Notes: generated from the letters alone by a model not told the origin. 64,000 nt of DNA from Azorinus chamasolen (GCA_963576725.1 OY755241.1:79658003-79722002); one strand, 5' to 3'; counted from the stretch's first letter, positions 49,873 through 59,868 are shown. Translations and numbers: made by a program.

Positions 49873-49892
49873 TTTAGTAAACATTTAGTAAA

Positions 49893-49898
49893 AATAAA
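49893..49898 (+). terminator. Candidate poly(A) signal AATAAA (proximal)
   Basis: AATAAA 21 bases after the DENND1 stop. Confidence 0.5.
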
Positions 49899-49921
49899 CA
49901 TTGGTGACACATTTTGCGATG

Positions 49922-49927
49922 AATAAA
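49922..49927 (+). terminator. Candidate poly(A) signal AATAAA (distal)
   Basis: Second AATAAA, 50 bases after the stop. Which one is used, or whether the UTR extends further, cannot be told. Confidence 0.5.
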
Positions 49928-50261
49928 TGAGATAAAATGCCAAGTTCTTTTCAAAGGTACTTATTGCATCCATAGTCCTATTTCTGGGAAAATTGAAAAC
50001 AGGGTGCCTTCAATATTTACACAATATCTCAAAATCTATAAAAGCATTTAAGGTGTGATTTTACACAAATGTGAACCACTGTTGTACCTAAAAACTCGTA
50101 TATAAATATTTTCTATCGGTCCAATAGATTTACAGTAATAAGGAATTGAAGTTGCATGGGTTGCATTTTTTCTGGGACACCCTATATAAGACCATTTCCA
50201 TTTTGCCTAAGATCAATATATTAACTACGAGTCAATATTGTGTAAATAATCCTTTACTTGA
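49928..50261. other. DENND1 3' flank or UTR, no repeat seen
   Basis: Single-copy-looking sequence. Confidence 0.5.
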
Positions 50262-50700
50262 AACATACACCTTGTAGTAGCTTTTGCAAACAGAGTAGAC
50301 CCAGATCAGACAGCTCCAGTAGCAGCTGTCTAATCAGGGTATGCTTTGGTTGTTTATGAAGTAAAATTGATCCGACTCTACAGTTTCTGCCATGGTCAAA
50401 ACTTCCTTTGTTCATGACGCCATTGTGAAAATGCAGCTAATCAATACAGTAAAACCTCTCTAGACCGGAATTCTAGTATATTATAATTTAGTTACTTAAA
50501 GGCAGGTGGCTGCTTAATGCAGAGTGAAAGTCATTCAGAAAGCTCCTAGAGGAGCTTTCTGAATGACTTTCACTCTGCATTAATTTGCCACCTGTCTCCG
50601 AGACAGATATTTATACTAAAATTGACGTCCGGTTTAGAGGGGTTTAACTGTAGTCATTCATTGTTTCTGTTATAAATGATTGTCAGGTAGATAGTTAATC
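50262..50700 (+). mobile_element. MITE-C(+) interrupted by MITE-D
   Basis: TTTACTTGAAACATACACCT.. GCAGCTAATCAATA, then the D element, then TAGTCATTCATTGTTTCTGT.. CAGGTAGATAGTTAA. Confidence 0.72.
50445..50652. mobile_element. MITE-D, full length, nested in MITE-C
   Basis: TA at both ends; CAGTAAAACCTCTCTAGACC and CCGGTTTAGAGGGGTTTAACTG. Perfect inner hairpin around AAAGCTCCTAGAGGAGCTTT. A clean TA target duplication within a recognised host element. Confidence 0.87.
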
Positions 50701-50801
50701 ATATTTCAAATTCTTACTGTTTTACTTTGTATTCTTTTCTTGCCTGCATTCCAAGATTCCAGAGTTTACAATTTATGTAGTTAAGATATGATATACATTA
50801 T

Positions 50802-50915
50802 TTAACCTTTTCAGTGAAGGAAACAAGTCGCTAATATCTTTTGCAAACAGTGGAGACCCAGATGAGAGGCTCCTGGAGGAGCTGTCTCATCCAAGTCTGT
50901 ACAGTATGTCATATT
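50802..50915 (+). repeat. Solo hairpin with TTAA-type left tip
   Basis: TTAACCTTTTCAGTGAAGG.. CAGACCC-type arm with CTCCTGGAGGAG apex. Confidence 0.5.
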
Positions 50916-50999
50916 ACACTTTTGCTTTAGAAAATCCCTGAATATTCACAGTAAGCTTGATCTGTTTGAAATTTTGGAATAGTCCATTTGAAAATTTAG

Positions 51000-51184
51000 T
51001 ACACTCTGAGCAACTGTCGTCTGCATCAATTCTAATAATTATCCTTCCATTTCTTTCCAATAAATTTTTTATAATGTCCAACAGTTTGGATCCTGATGTG
51101 ACACCGTGTTACTCAGCATCTCATCTGGATCCTAACTGTTTGCAAAGGTTATCACATAGTTGCCATCAGCACGCAGAAGGTTAA
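51000..51184 (+). mobile_element. MITE-I, right part
   Basis: GTCCAACAGTTTGGATCCTG.. CATCTGGATCCTAACTGTTT.. AGCACGCAGAAGGTTAA. Confidence 0.65.
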
Positions 51185-51425
51185 CACTTTCCCTCATATA
51201 AGTGTGTTTTCACGCATTCACATACACAGCAGACCCAGATCAGACGGCTCCTATAGGAGTTGTCTGATTAGGGTCTGCTCTGTTTACTAATTTGATAGAT
51301 ATGTTTCTTTATTTTTTAAAAGGGTTACAATGTTCCACCTTCCATATTTCATTATAACTATTTTGTCCATGAATATTCATTAGGTATTGAAATTTGGAAT
51401 AAACGTAGAAAAGGGAAAGGGTTAA
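51181..51425 (-). mobile_element. MITE-B(-), full length
   Basis: Shares TTAA with the MITE-I end on its left; right end AAAAGGGAAAGGGTTAA. Confidence 0.86.
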
Positions 51426-51611
51426 AATGCAGAATTTATGAGAACCTTTGCAAATGATAGGAACCTGGATAAGGTAGTAGCTCTGTGCTCCTTACCAGCA
51501 TCCAAACTGTTTGACAACATGCTCAGTATTGTAAAACAAAATGGAAAAAAAAGTACTGAAACAATTACCAAAGGACTATTCTTACAGGGAACAAATTATT
51601 TGTTTGAGGTA

Positions 51612-51870
51612 TTAGCCCTTTCCATGTTGAATATTCATTGTTAGAGATAATGGCATCATGAATATCTATATATTGAGTGAGTTTTTATAATGGCATACCG
51701 GTATATACACAGGAGGTTTTGGTATTGGAAGATACTGTAGAGTCAGATCTAGTATGATTTATAAACAAAAAGAGCAGACCCTGATTAGACAGTTCCTGTA
51801 GAAGCCATCTGATCTGGGTCTACTGTGTTTGCAAAGCATGCAAAAGTGTTCATATAAGGGAAATGGTTAA
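51612..51870 (-). mobile_element. MITE-C(-), full length
   Basis: TTAG..TTAA flanks; CCCTTTCCATGTTGAATATT.. ATATAAGGGAAATGG. Confidence 0.8.
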
Positions 51871-51919
51871 TTTAGCCTACATGATAAAGAACTAAAAGGA
51901 GCCTATAGAAATGTAATAT

Positions 51920-52174
51920 TTAACCCCATCCCTGGTACAGGCTCCTTTTCAAGTCTTTGTAAACAAAGTAGACCTAGATCAGATGGCTTCTTTAGGAGCT
52001 GTCTGATCCAGGTCTGCTCAGTTTGCTAATTATGTAATATACGATTCTACAATTTCTGTCAAGCCCCCCCCCCCCCCCAACAAAAAACCCCAGTATGCCA
52101 GTATAGAAATTAATCTTATTAATATTCATCATGTGATTATTTCTTGCATGATTATTCATGAGGGAAATGATTAA
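51920..52174 (+). mobile_element. MITE-C(+)
   Basis: TTAA at both ends; contains a 15-base C run at 52064-52078. Confidence 0.8.
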
Positions 52175-52261
52175 ATGAATATGCATGAGGGGTTAATGGG
52201 ATTCTGTCTGTGCTGTGATTCATTGGTGGTGCAATATAACTTGTAATTCTCTTGTTTGTAT

Positions 52262-52402
52262 CTTTATTATCCCCTACCATAGGCAGGCAGAGGGGGATAG
52301 TTTTGGCATTGTCAGTGCATGTGTGCTTCCATGTGTCCATACTTGTATTTCAATATCTCTGAGGCCAGCACTTGTTTGGCGGGGGATATCAGTTCAGTGA
52401 AT
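52262..52402 (+). repeat. 'TTATTATCCCC..GGGGGATA' dispersed repeat, short copy
   Basis: TTTATTATCCCCTACCATAG.. GAGGGGGATAGTTTTGGCAT.. ends GGCGGGGGATATC. I associate this type with bivalve genomes. Confidence 0.55.
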
Positions 52403-52444
52403 TTGCTTATTATGCTTGTATTGGCTGTGTCTCAGTCTTAGTCC

Positions 52445-52826
52445 GCTACTCGATGAATATACATGTAAGATATAATTATATCATGAATATTAATAGGACT
52501 ATCAGGATAGGGTTGTTCCCACTTGTATCAAAGGTGGGAGACATAATTGCGTTTACCCCGTTTCTTATCATTATTATTATTCTTTCTCCTGGTCTTGTTT
52601 TTCTTCTTCTGCTGTGAGCTTGTCTGACACATTTCTTTGTAAGAGAAGATAAACTTAAGCAAATAGTGCAGACCCAGTGCAAATTCCCTCTGATCAGGAT
52701 CTAAACCGTTTGCAGTCAAAAATGACCTTATTAATAATGCCATTATGCAAATAAAAATATGAGCTACATATAATTAATATTCATAGTCTTTATTTCTTAC
52801 ATGAATATTCATCTGCTAATGGGTTG
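52445..52826. mobile_element. MITE-C(-) tip and MITE-C(+) left-truncated copy
   Basis: C(-) piece 52450-52515 (ATGAATATACATGTAAGATA..), then C(+) 52650-52826 ending CTTACATGAATATTCATC. Confidence 0.5.
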
Positions 52827-53048
52827 TACTCTAGTTCAATATCAAAACTGATATAAAGCATGTACCAACTACAGACTATACTTCAGTATTCAATTCTTTC
52901 TGTATGAGCTTCGTATTTGGGTAGCTTGGGTGAAGTTTAGAGTTTACATTTACTTGTGTTTTCGGGACTGGCAGCCCTTTGTATTGATAGTTTAGATCTT
53001 TGAATACCTATCAGTGTTTAACTCTATATTCCATTAAGTATGAAAGGC
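52827..53048. other. Intergenic, no recognised feature
   Basis: Nothing supported. Confidence 0.5.
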
Positions 53049-53289
53049 TTAACCCTTCCCCTGTTCTATGTTTATTCCAAATGTCCATACCTACTGAATA
53101 TTCATGAACAAAATAGTTATAATGATATATGGAAGGTGGAACATTTTAGAAAGAAAAGATACAGATCTATCAAATTCTATTAGCAAACAGAGCAGACCCT
53201 GATCAGACGGCTCCTCTAGGAGCCGTCTGATATGGGTGTACTCTGTTTGCAAATGTGTGAAAACACGTTTATATGAAGGAAAGGGTTAA
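53049..53289 (+). mobile_element. MITE-B(+), full length
   Basis: TTAA at both ends; hairpin GACGGCTCCTCTAGGAGCCG perfect. Confidence 0.88.
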
Positions 53290-53299
53290 CTTTGCTAGA

Positions 53300-53420
53300 G
53301 GATTTTGCATGACGATCAGAGGACTCCTCTAGGTCTATACGGTTTGCATATATCAGTGCACTCGTTTTCTCACAGTGCAGACCCAGAGGACCACAGCTAG
53401 GAGCCCTCTACATTGTTTGC
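53300..53420. repeat. Two decayed hairpins
   Basis: ATGACGATCAGAGGACTCCT.. and GTGCAGACCCAGAGGACCAC.. Confidence 0.45.
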
Positions 53421-53458
53421 TAATGCAAGTATTACATTTGTTCAAAGGGTTTATGCTT

Positions 53459-53575
53459 TAGTCTTTTCCATCATAAGAACGCCGTTTGACGCCTTCTCAA
53501 ACAGAGTAGACCCAGATCAGACAGCTCATGCAGGAGTTGTCTGATCAGGGTCTTCTCTGTGAGACACTGAGTTAA
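53459..53575 (+). mobile_element. MITE-C(+), left part
   Basis: TCTTTTCCATCATAAGAACG.. hairpin; stops at the TTAA of the next copy. Confidence 0.6.
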
Positions 53576-53811
53576 CGTTTACCTGTCCAGTGTTTAAGTA
53601 AGAAATAATGGCCATGTGAATTAGCTGCACTTTTCAACAGCATTATGATGAAGGGAATGTTTTATTGTAACAGAAACTACAATCAGATCTGTATTATTCA
53701 ATAAGCAATCTGAGCAGACCCTGATCAGACAGCTCCTATAGGAACTGTCTGATATGAGTCTTGTCTGTTTGTAAAGGCATGGAAAAAGGATTATATGAGG
53801 GAAGTGGTTGA
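53572..53811 (-). mobile_element. MITE-C(-)
   Basis: TTAACGTTTACCTGTCCAG.. ATATGAGGGAAGTGGTTGA. Confidence 0.72.
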
Positions 53812-53902
53812 TGGGATCCAAATTGTTGGCATAGTTGATATCAAATACCCAGCTAGGTAGAGTTAAGCTTACCTGGAAACTTGTTCATGCATTTACATCA
53901 CT

Positions 53903-54094
53903 GTGAACAAACCCCTCTGAACTGGATTTTTTAGGCAGGTGGCTGCATAATGCAGGCTGAAAGTCATGCAGAAATCTCCTTTTGGAGCTTTGATGGTTTT
54001 CTGCATGACTTTCTCCCTGCATTAAGCTGCCACCTGTCTTATAGACCGGCATTGATACTAATTTTGATGTCCAGTTTAGAGGGGTTTTACTGTA
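53903..54094. mobile_element. MITE-D, left tip decayed
   Basis: CAAACCCCTCTGAACTGG.. AGGTGGCTGCATAATGCAGG.. CCAGTTTAGAGGGGTTTTAC + TGTA. Confidence 0.75.
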
Positions 54095-54245
54095 TAAGCA
54101 TATACATCACTTTTTCTGTGATTCGCATTTAAGATTTATATTTTTATCTCTTGTTAAATTTCTTGGATTAATTGTTATTATAGGGACATGTACTTTACAG
54201 TACAAAGTTTGATTGTATGGTATACATGTATATATTCAAAGCATA

Positions 54246-54450
54246 CTTATCCCTTTACCTCATACATATTCATCTAAGAAATAATGACATCATGAATATG
54301 TAATAATTAATATATGCATTTTTATAATGGCATATGAACACAGATACTATAGAATCAGATCTGTATAATTCCATAAGCAAACGGTGCAGAGCCTGATCAA
54401 ACGTCTCCAACTGGAGCTGTCTGATCTGGATTTACTGTTTGCAAATACAT
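54246..54450 (-). mobile_element. MITE-C(-)
   Basis: TTATCCCTTTACCTCATACA.. CAATGGCATATGAACACAG-like body and hairpin; right tip lost. Confidence 0.68.
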
Positions 54451-54549
54451 CTCCGAGGTATAACTTATTTGACATACGGTACTGTTCGATTAAAACAGTG
54501 TCATTAATGAGAAACAAGACTAGCCTCACCATGGGGGAAAAGTGCCAAA

Positions 54550-54735
54550 GTTATGCCAACCCTGTAGCGTGTTACATTACCTTTGATCAGGTGTTGCACT
54601 GTTTGACCTCTAGTCAACCCTGTAGCGTGTTACATTGCCTTTGATCAGGTGTTGCACTGTTTGACCTCTAGTCAACCCTGTAGCGTGTTACATTGCCTTT
54701 GATCAGGTGTTGCACTGTTTGACCTCTAGTCAGTT
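54550..54735 (+). repeat. 58-bp tandem repeat x3
   Basis: CAACCCTGTAGCGTGTTACA.. TTTGATCAGGTGTTGCACTG.. TTTGACCTCTAGT, nearly identical. Confidence 0.93.
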
Positions 54736-54774
54736 GAACAAATGTTATACCACTTGACGATGTCTGAAAATTGA

Positions 54775-54996
54775 TTAACCCTTTCCTCCATAAATACGCC
54801 TTTCTTGTTACGCCTCTGTAAAAGTCACTTTATGAAACCATTGTGATAAATAAAGCATTTGCTCCTATAGGAGCAAATGCTGTATTTATCACAAAGGTTT
54901 CAAACTACAAAAGTCCTTTCTCTAGTTAATGCTCCTTTTCAGTAGATTCATACAAAGTGGATGGATCTAAAAATAGCCTATGGAGGAAAGGGTTAA
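54775..54996 (-). mobile_element. MITE-A(-), full length
   Basis: TTAA at both ends; CCCTTTCCTCCATAAATACG.. CTATGGAGGAAAGGG. Confidence 0.86.
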
Positions 54997-55131
54997 ATTG
55001 CATTCTGATTACATGGCTACTTATCTGGATCAAAACTGTACATGCAATTACGAATTCTACCACAGCATGCTAGACTGTGGCACTCACTAGTACATTAATT
55101 TTATTGTGTAGTTCTTTAGTCCTTTCCCCGT

Positions 55132-55380
55132 TTAACCCTTTACTCCATGAGTATTCATGTAAGATATAATGACACTATGAATATTAATTAGATTCATTGT
55201 TATACATTATAATAGCACATGGACACAGGCATTTATTGCCATAGCAGAAGCTGGAGAATCATATCTATATTTTATAAACAGAGTAAACCTAGGTCAGACA
55301 GTTTCTACAGGATCCGTCTGATCTGGGTCTACTCTATTTGCAAAGGTGTAGAAAGGCGTATTTATGGAGTAATGGATTAA
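55132..55380 (-). mobile_element. MITE-C(-), full length
   Basis: TTAA at both ends; CCCTTTACTCCATGAGTATT.. TTATGGAGTAATGG. Confidence 0.85.
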
Positions 55381-55583
55381 TATTCATGTCAGAGATAATG
55401 ACATGCACATTTATTAGCTGAATTTTTATAATGGCCGATGTAACCACTTGGAAGAAAGTTGGATCTATTATAATTTCATAAGCAAACAGAGCAGACCCTG
55501 ATCAGAAGGCTCCTACAGGACCCATCTGATCTGGATCTACTCTGTTTGCAAAGGTGTAAAAAGTGAATGAGGGAAAGGGTTAA
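55377..55583 (-). mobile_element. MITE-C(-), left tip missing
   Basis: Head to tail with the previous copy, sharing its TTAA; right end AATGAGGGAAAGGGTTAA. Confidence 0.78.
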
Positions 55584-55734
55584 TGTCCTTGCACACCAAC
55601 TAGACCCAGATCAGAAGGCATAAACTATTACAAACATTCAGCCAGTGACTGTTCATAGTGTCATGAACTCTTGTATAAGTATTTATCATGACTTGTAGAG
55701 GGTTAATTTCCGAACAGGTTGGATTTGTGTACAC

Positions 55735-55845
55735 TATTTTAACCCTTAATGTGAGTATACATCACCTTTGCAAACAGTGTAGACCCAGATCAAAAGGGTT
55801 CATGGGGATATATTTGACCATGGTGTGCACTGTTTTTCAGTAACC
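55735..55845 (+). repeat. MITE-C-like left part with hairpin
   Basis: TTAACCCTTAATGTGAGTAT.. GCAAACAGTGTAGACCCAGA.. GTGTGCACTGTTTTTCAG. Confidence 0.5.
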
Positions 55846-56054
55846 CTCTCCTCCATAAATATGCCTTTCTACACCTCTGTAAAAATCACCTGTCGAAACC
55901 ATTGTGATAAATAGAGCATTTGCTCCTATAGGAGCAAAATCTCATGCTCTATTTATCACAATGGTTTCAAACTACAAAATTCTAAAAAAAAATCCTTTTG
56001 GGTAGATTTATTAAGTGGTTGGATTTGAAAATAGCCCATGGGGGAATGGGTTAA
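55841..56054 (-). mobile_element. MITE-A(-)
   Basis: GTAA..TTAA flanks; five extra bases at the apex (GCAAAATCTCATGCTC). Confidence 0.82.
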
Positions 56055-56142
56055 AAACATTTCAGAAAGTTAGTGATAATTTTAATTATTTTATTTTTGT
56101 TTAATCGAATAGCCCAGATTAAGGATTAGCCCAGATTAAGGA

Positions 56143-56391
56143 TTAGCCCTTTCCTTCATATAAACGTTGTTCATGTCTTTGCAAACAGAGTAAACCCACA
56201 TCAGATGGCTCCTGTAGGAGCTGTATGATCAGAGTCAATTCCATTTGCTTCTGCATTTATATAGTTCTGAATCTATATTTTCTATCATGGCCAAAGATGG
56301 TTTTGTTCATATGCTAGTATACAAATTCGACCTACTGATATCCAGGATGTTTTTTTTTTATTACATAAATATTCATGAGGTAAAGGGTTAA
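56143..56391 (+). mobile_element. MITE-C(+), full length
   Basis: TTAG..TTAA flanks; preceded by a short GATTAGCCCAGATTAAG duplication that ends on the same TTAG. Confidence 0.78.
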
Positions 56392-56509
56392 GCAATAGAA
56401 GTTTAGCTTGTTAATTGTCATAATATGATTTGCCATGTATTGTTGATTCCATTATTGAAATATAAAGTATTTCAGTTTAAAAATAAATAGTGCAAAGTTT
56501 AGATACATA

Positions 56510-56835
56510 TTGTCTTGTATAATTATTCTCCCCAAGATACATATTCCTTGTCCTGTATTGTTATTCTGCACAAGATACATATTCCTTGTCCCGTATTGTT
56601 ATTCTCCACAAGATACTTCTTGTCCTGTATCGTTATTCTCCACAAGATACATATTCCTTGTCTTGTATCGTTATTCTCCATAAGATACATATTCCTCGTA
56701 TATATATATTCTATACAAGATACATATTCCTCGTCTATATATATTCTATACAAGATACATATTTCTCGTCTATATATATTCTATACAAGATACATATTCT
56801 TTGTATTGTATCCATCATTCATTCATTGTATCCTT
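56510..56835 (+). repeat. ~38-bp minisatellite, about 8 copies
   Basis: ACAAGATACATATTCCTTGT + CCTGTATCGTTATTCTCC, drifting to a TATATATATTCTATACAAG version. Confidence 0.9.
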
Positions 56836-56934
56836 ATTCTATACAACAGACTGCCCATAGAATTATGGAAGGATAAATATATGAATATGGAAGGCAAAAT
56901 TTAAAATGTACAAAAAGGACAAATATATGAAAGA

Positions 56935-57290
56935 AACAAGATGTGTTTGTGAAACACTATGCCCCCTCGATATGATATTTGACCCTGAAGGATGACCTTG
57001 ATCTTGACATGTCACCCCTCAAACTGTGCAGCTTCATGGGGTACACATGCATACCAAATATCAAGTCTGTATCTCTAATGGTTCAAAGGTTATGGGCAAT
57101 GTTAAAAGTTGGTGACCTTTGACCATGAAGGATGACCTTGACATGTCACCCCTCAAACTGGACGGCTTCATGAGATACACATGCATACCAGTATCCAATG
57201 TTAAAGTTGCTGACAAACAGACAGACAAACAGACAAGGCAAAAACAATACAGTCATGTATGTCCCCCAGACAAATCTGGGGGGCATAAAA
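56935..57290 (+). repeat. 'GTGTTTGTGAAACACTATGCCCCC' type dispersed element
   Basis: Left end AAGATGTGTTTGTGAAACAC; two copies of GAAGGATGACCTTGA.. CATGTCACCCCTCAAACTG; a GACAGACAAACAGACAAG run; right end GGGGGGCATAAAA pairing with the ATGCCCCC at the left. A type I recognise as abundant in bivalves; mobilisation unknown. A short copy lies at 63445-63485. Confidence 0.72.
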
Positions 57291-57296
57291 ATATAT

Positions 57297-57796
57297 GAAA
57301 AGGACAAATAAAAACAACAATAAACTCCATTTATTTCAACATTATTTAATTCATTCAATGGAGTCTTTGCATATAGTGTAACAAAAGTAAAACTTAAAAG
57401 AACACAGTTAAGTCAAGTATCCCAATGTAATAAAACTTGATGTGACTTGGCTTTGTACATGTACAATTTGACGTTAACCCTTTTCCCATCAAATGTCGCA
57501 TGAATTACATGTACAAACTGACGTTAACCCTTTTCCTGCCAAATGTCACCCCTTGAATAATATGTACAAAGTGAATGGATGCACAACAGCTTTGTTGCAC
57601 GGTGGGAATAATGACTAGTGTCTAAATCACAAGTAAAATAATCGCTGGTATATTTGGATACTGGAGAAAACTCGGACTGTAATGCTGATACTGAGATGAA
57701 ATGCCCCTTTGATCAGGGTCCACACTGATTGCAACAGTAGTAAATGAAATATTGATGATGAAACAAACATTATCCACCCCAATCAGGCACTGCTTC
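57297..57796. repeat. Intergenic with ~57-bp duplication
   Basis: ACATGTACAATTTGACGTTA + ACCCTTTTCCCATC and its second copy at about 57509-57545; otherwise little recognisable, with a weak hairpin at 57710-57730. Confidence 0.5.
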
Positions 57797-58088
57797 ACCC
57801 TTAATCTCATCAATACATCAATTAATGCCTTTGCAAACAGAGTTGATCCAGACCAGATGGCTTGGTCGCATTAGCGGGGTTTTACTGTAGATCTAGATCT
57901 ACAGTTTCAGTCCTGGCCGAAATTCCGGTGTTCACATGCCATAATAGAATTTAATCAATAAAGTCATTAAATTCGAGGGCTTGGTGCAAAACTATTCTAA
58001 CTCCTTCACTAGAGTGAAGGAGTTAGAATAGTTTTCCACCAAGCCCTCGTAAATATCTTTCCTGAATATTCATTAGGTAAAGAATTAA
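57797..58088 (+). mobile_element. MITE-C(+) carrying MITE-D piece and palindrome F
   Basis: CTTAATCTCATCAATACATC.. hairpin left arm cut by TGGTCGCATTAGCGGGGTTT + TACTGTA (a D end), then the C body, F at 57972, and C end TTCATTAGGTAAAGAATTAA. Confidence 0.65.
57972..58050. repeat. Palindrome F, second copy inside MITE-C
   Basis: CGAGGGCTTGGTGCAAAACT.. CTCCTTCACTAGAGTGAAGG.. CCAAGCCCTCG. Confidence 0.87.
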
Positions 58089-58151
58089 ACAGAGAGTCAA
58101 ATCTGTGTCTTCTGTGTCTTATCTGTGTCTTCATTCTTAGGGCTGTACCAT

Positions 58152-58400
58152 TTATCCCTTTCCCTGTTCTGTATTTAGGCAAAATTTCAATACCTACTGA
58201 ATATTCATTAACAAAATAGTTATAAAGAAATATGCAAAGTGGACCATTGTAGACATTTTAGAAAGCAAAGAAACAGATCTATCAAATTCTATTAGCAAAC
58301 AGAGTAGACCCTGATCAGACGGCTCCTCTAGGAGCTGCTGATCTGGGTCTACTCTGTTTGCAGATGCGTGAAAACAAGTTTATATGAGGGAAAGGGTTAA
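58152..58400 (+). mobile_element. MITE-B(+), full length
   Basis: TTAT..TTAA flanks; small deletion in the right hairpin arm (GGAGCTGCTGATC). Confidence 0.87.
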
Positions 58401-58406
58401 ATTTGA

Positions 58407-58553
58407 AAGGGGGTGCAGGAAGGCACTTTCAAATTCGGCCACCCACCCATAGAAATTGTTTACTAATGCACAAAATCAAGTAGTACCATTTTTGCAGCGA
58501 AACCCATCTATGCATAGCTGTTTTTTTAAAAGTGCCTTCCTGCCCCCCAATAC
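58407..58553. mobile_element. Foldback-like element, family unknown
   Basis: Inverted ends GGGGGTGCAGGAAGGCACTT and AAGTGCCTTCCTGCCCCCC enclose about 105 unpaired bases. Only one copy seen here. Confidence 0.6.
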
Positions 58554-58754
58554 ACATTTAAATGGAACAGCCCTTTAGCAAACGTCCAAGAGCCTGTTAC
58601 ACAATTAGGCAAAAAATCTTTTATAATTCTCAACAGAAATGTAAATACAATGTAATTTTGTCTCTTAATGCTATATACATGTATGATCAATATTCTTAAA
58701 AGATTGATCATTCTGAATGTTAATTTAATTATGTTATTAAAAATATATGGAAAT

Positions 58755-58948
58755 TCATTGTCTAGGCAAATAGTTGAGAATCTGATTACCGGTAGTACTC
58801 ACTACTGTACCAGAAAACAGGAGCTATCTGATCTGGGTCTACACTGTTTGCTAGACCAAACAAAAGGGCAGAGTAAATACGGAGTCTTTTATGTATCAAT
58901 GACATAAAACTAGAAAAGTGTGTAGCAACCCCCCCCCCCCCCCCCCCC
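58755..58948. repeat. Decayed hairpin and poly-C run
   Basis: AGGCAAATAGTTGAGAATCT.. GTCTACACTGTTTGCTAG; C homopolymer of about 20 at 58929-58948, where length may be an assembly artefact. Confidence 0.6.
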
Positions 58949-59075
58949 TTGTCTCTACTTTACACTTTATGTTCAAGAGTGAAGAAAATTTCAAAGTCTC
59001 ATCACTCTGCTTAAAATGGTCAGAGCAAAAACACGCAAGATTTTTTCACTATATGTATAAGTATCATTATTGACC

Positions 59076-59315
59076 TTTTAATCTTTGTATAATGCTTTTT
59101 CACACCTTCACAAACACAGTACTCCCAAATCAGACGGCTCCTGTAGGAGTCATCTGATCAGGATCTGCTGTTGGCTTGAGAAATGATATAGATCCGATTC
59201 TCAACTTCTGCCATGGCCAAAACCAATATTGTGTTTACGTACCATTATAAAAATTCAGCATTAAATATTTAGTATGCCAAAAGTTTTACAGGAATATTGA
59301 AGAGGTGAAGGGTAA
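59076..59315 (+). mobile_element. MITE-C(+)
   Basis: CTTTTAATCTTTGTATAATG.. hairpin CAGACGGCTCCTGTAGGAGT.. GAAGAGGTGAAGGG. Confidence 0.72.
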
Positions 59316-59324
59316 AGACATGAC

Positions 59325-59672
59325 AGATTAATGATGGGCAATAATGATGTAGACAGCTCCTATAGAACTTTCATCCTGCATTATAATGATGGGCAATAAT
59401 GATGTAGACAGCTCCTATAGAACTTTCATCCTGCATTATAATGATGGGCAATAATGATGTAGACAGCTCCTATAGAACTTTCATCCTGCATTATAAAGAT
59501 GGGCAATAATGAATTTGATGTAGACAGCTCCTATAGAACTTTCATCCTGCATTATAATGATAGGCAATAATGATGTCGACAGCTCCTATAGAACTTTCAT
59601 CCTGCATTATAAAGATGGGCAATAATGAATTTGATGTAGACAGCTCCTATAGAACTTTCATCCTGCATTAGC
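59325..59672 (+). repeat. 55-61-bp minisatellite x6
   Basis: Unit GATGGGCAATAATGATGTAG + ACAGCTCCTATAGAACTTTC + ATCCTGCATTATAAT; two units carry six extra bases (AATTTG). GCTCCTATAG..TTTCATCCTGCATTA resembles a MITE-D arm. Confidence 0.95.
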
Positions 59673-59790
59673 CTTTAGCCTGATCACACACGCCATACAT
59701 TTTTAAAATTCAAATTCTAATCACTTTGTCTACCAAAATGCAATCAGTGTGTCCCAGTTTGGATCCCGAAGAGCAAGCTAAAGGTTAACC
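59673..59790 (+). mobile_element. MITE-I, decayed
   Basis: TTGTCTACCAAAATGCAATC.. CCCAGTTTGGATCCC.. GCAAGCTAAAGGTTAA; the right hairpin arm is lost. Confidence 0.55.
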
Positions 59791-59868
59791 AGCAACCCAT
59801 CTGAAAGATTCTTAATATCTTCTGTAGTAAAACTTTGAATAAGTCACATTTTACTGCATATTCAAATA

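Noticed and set aside
35794..48705. Additional DENND1 exons inside the 12.9-kb intron
   Set aside because: Open frames there are MITE translations; flanking exons already join in phase. Alternative exons cannot be excluded without cDNA.
48702..49004. 100-codon minus-strand frame
   Set aside because: Shadow of the DENND1 terminal exon.
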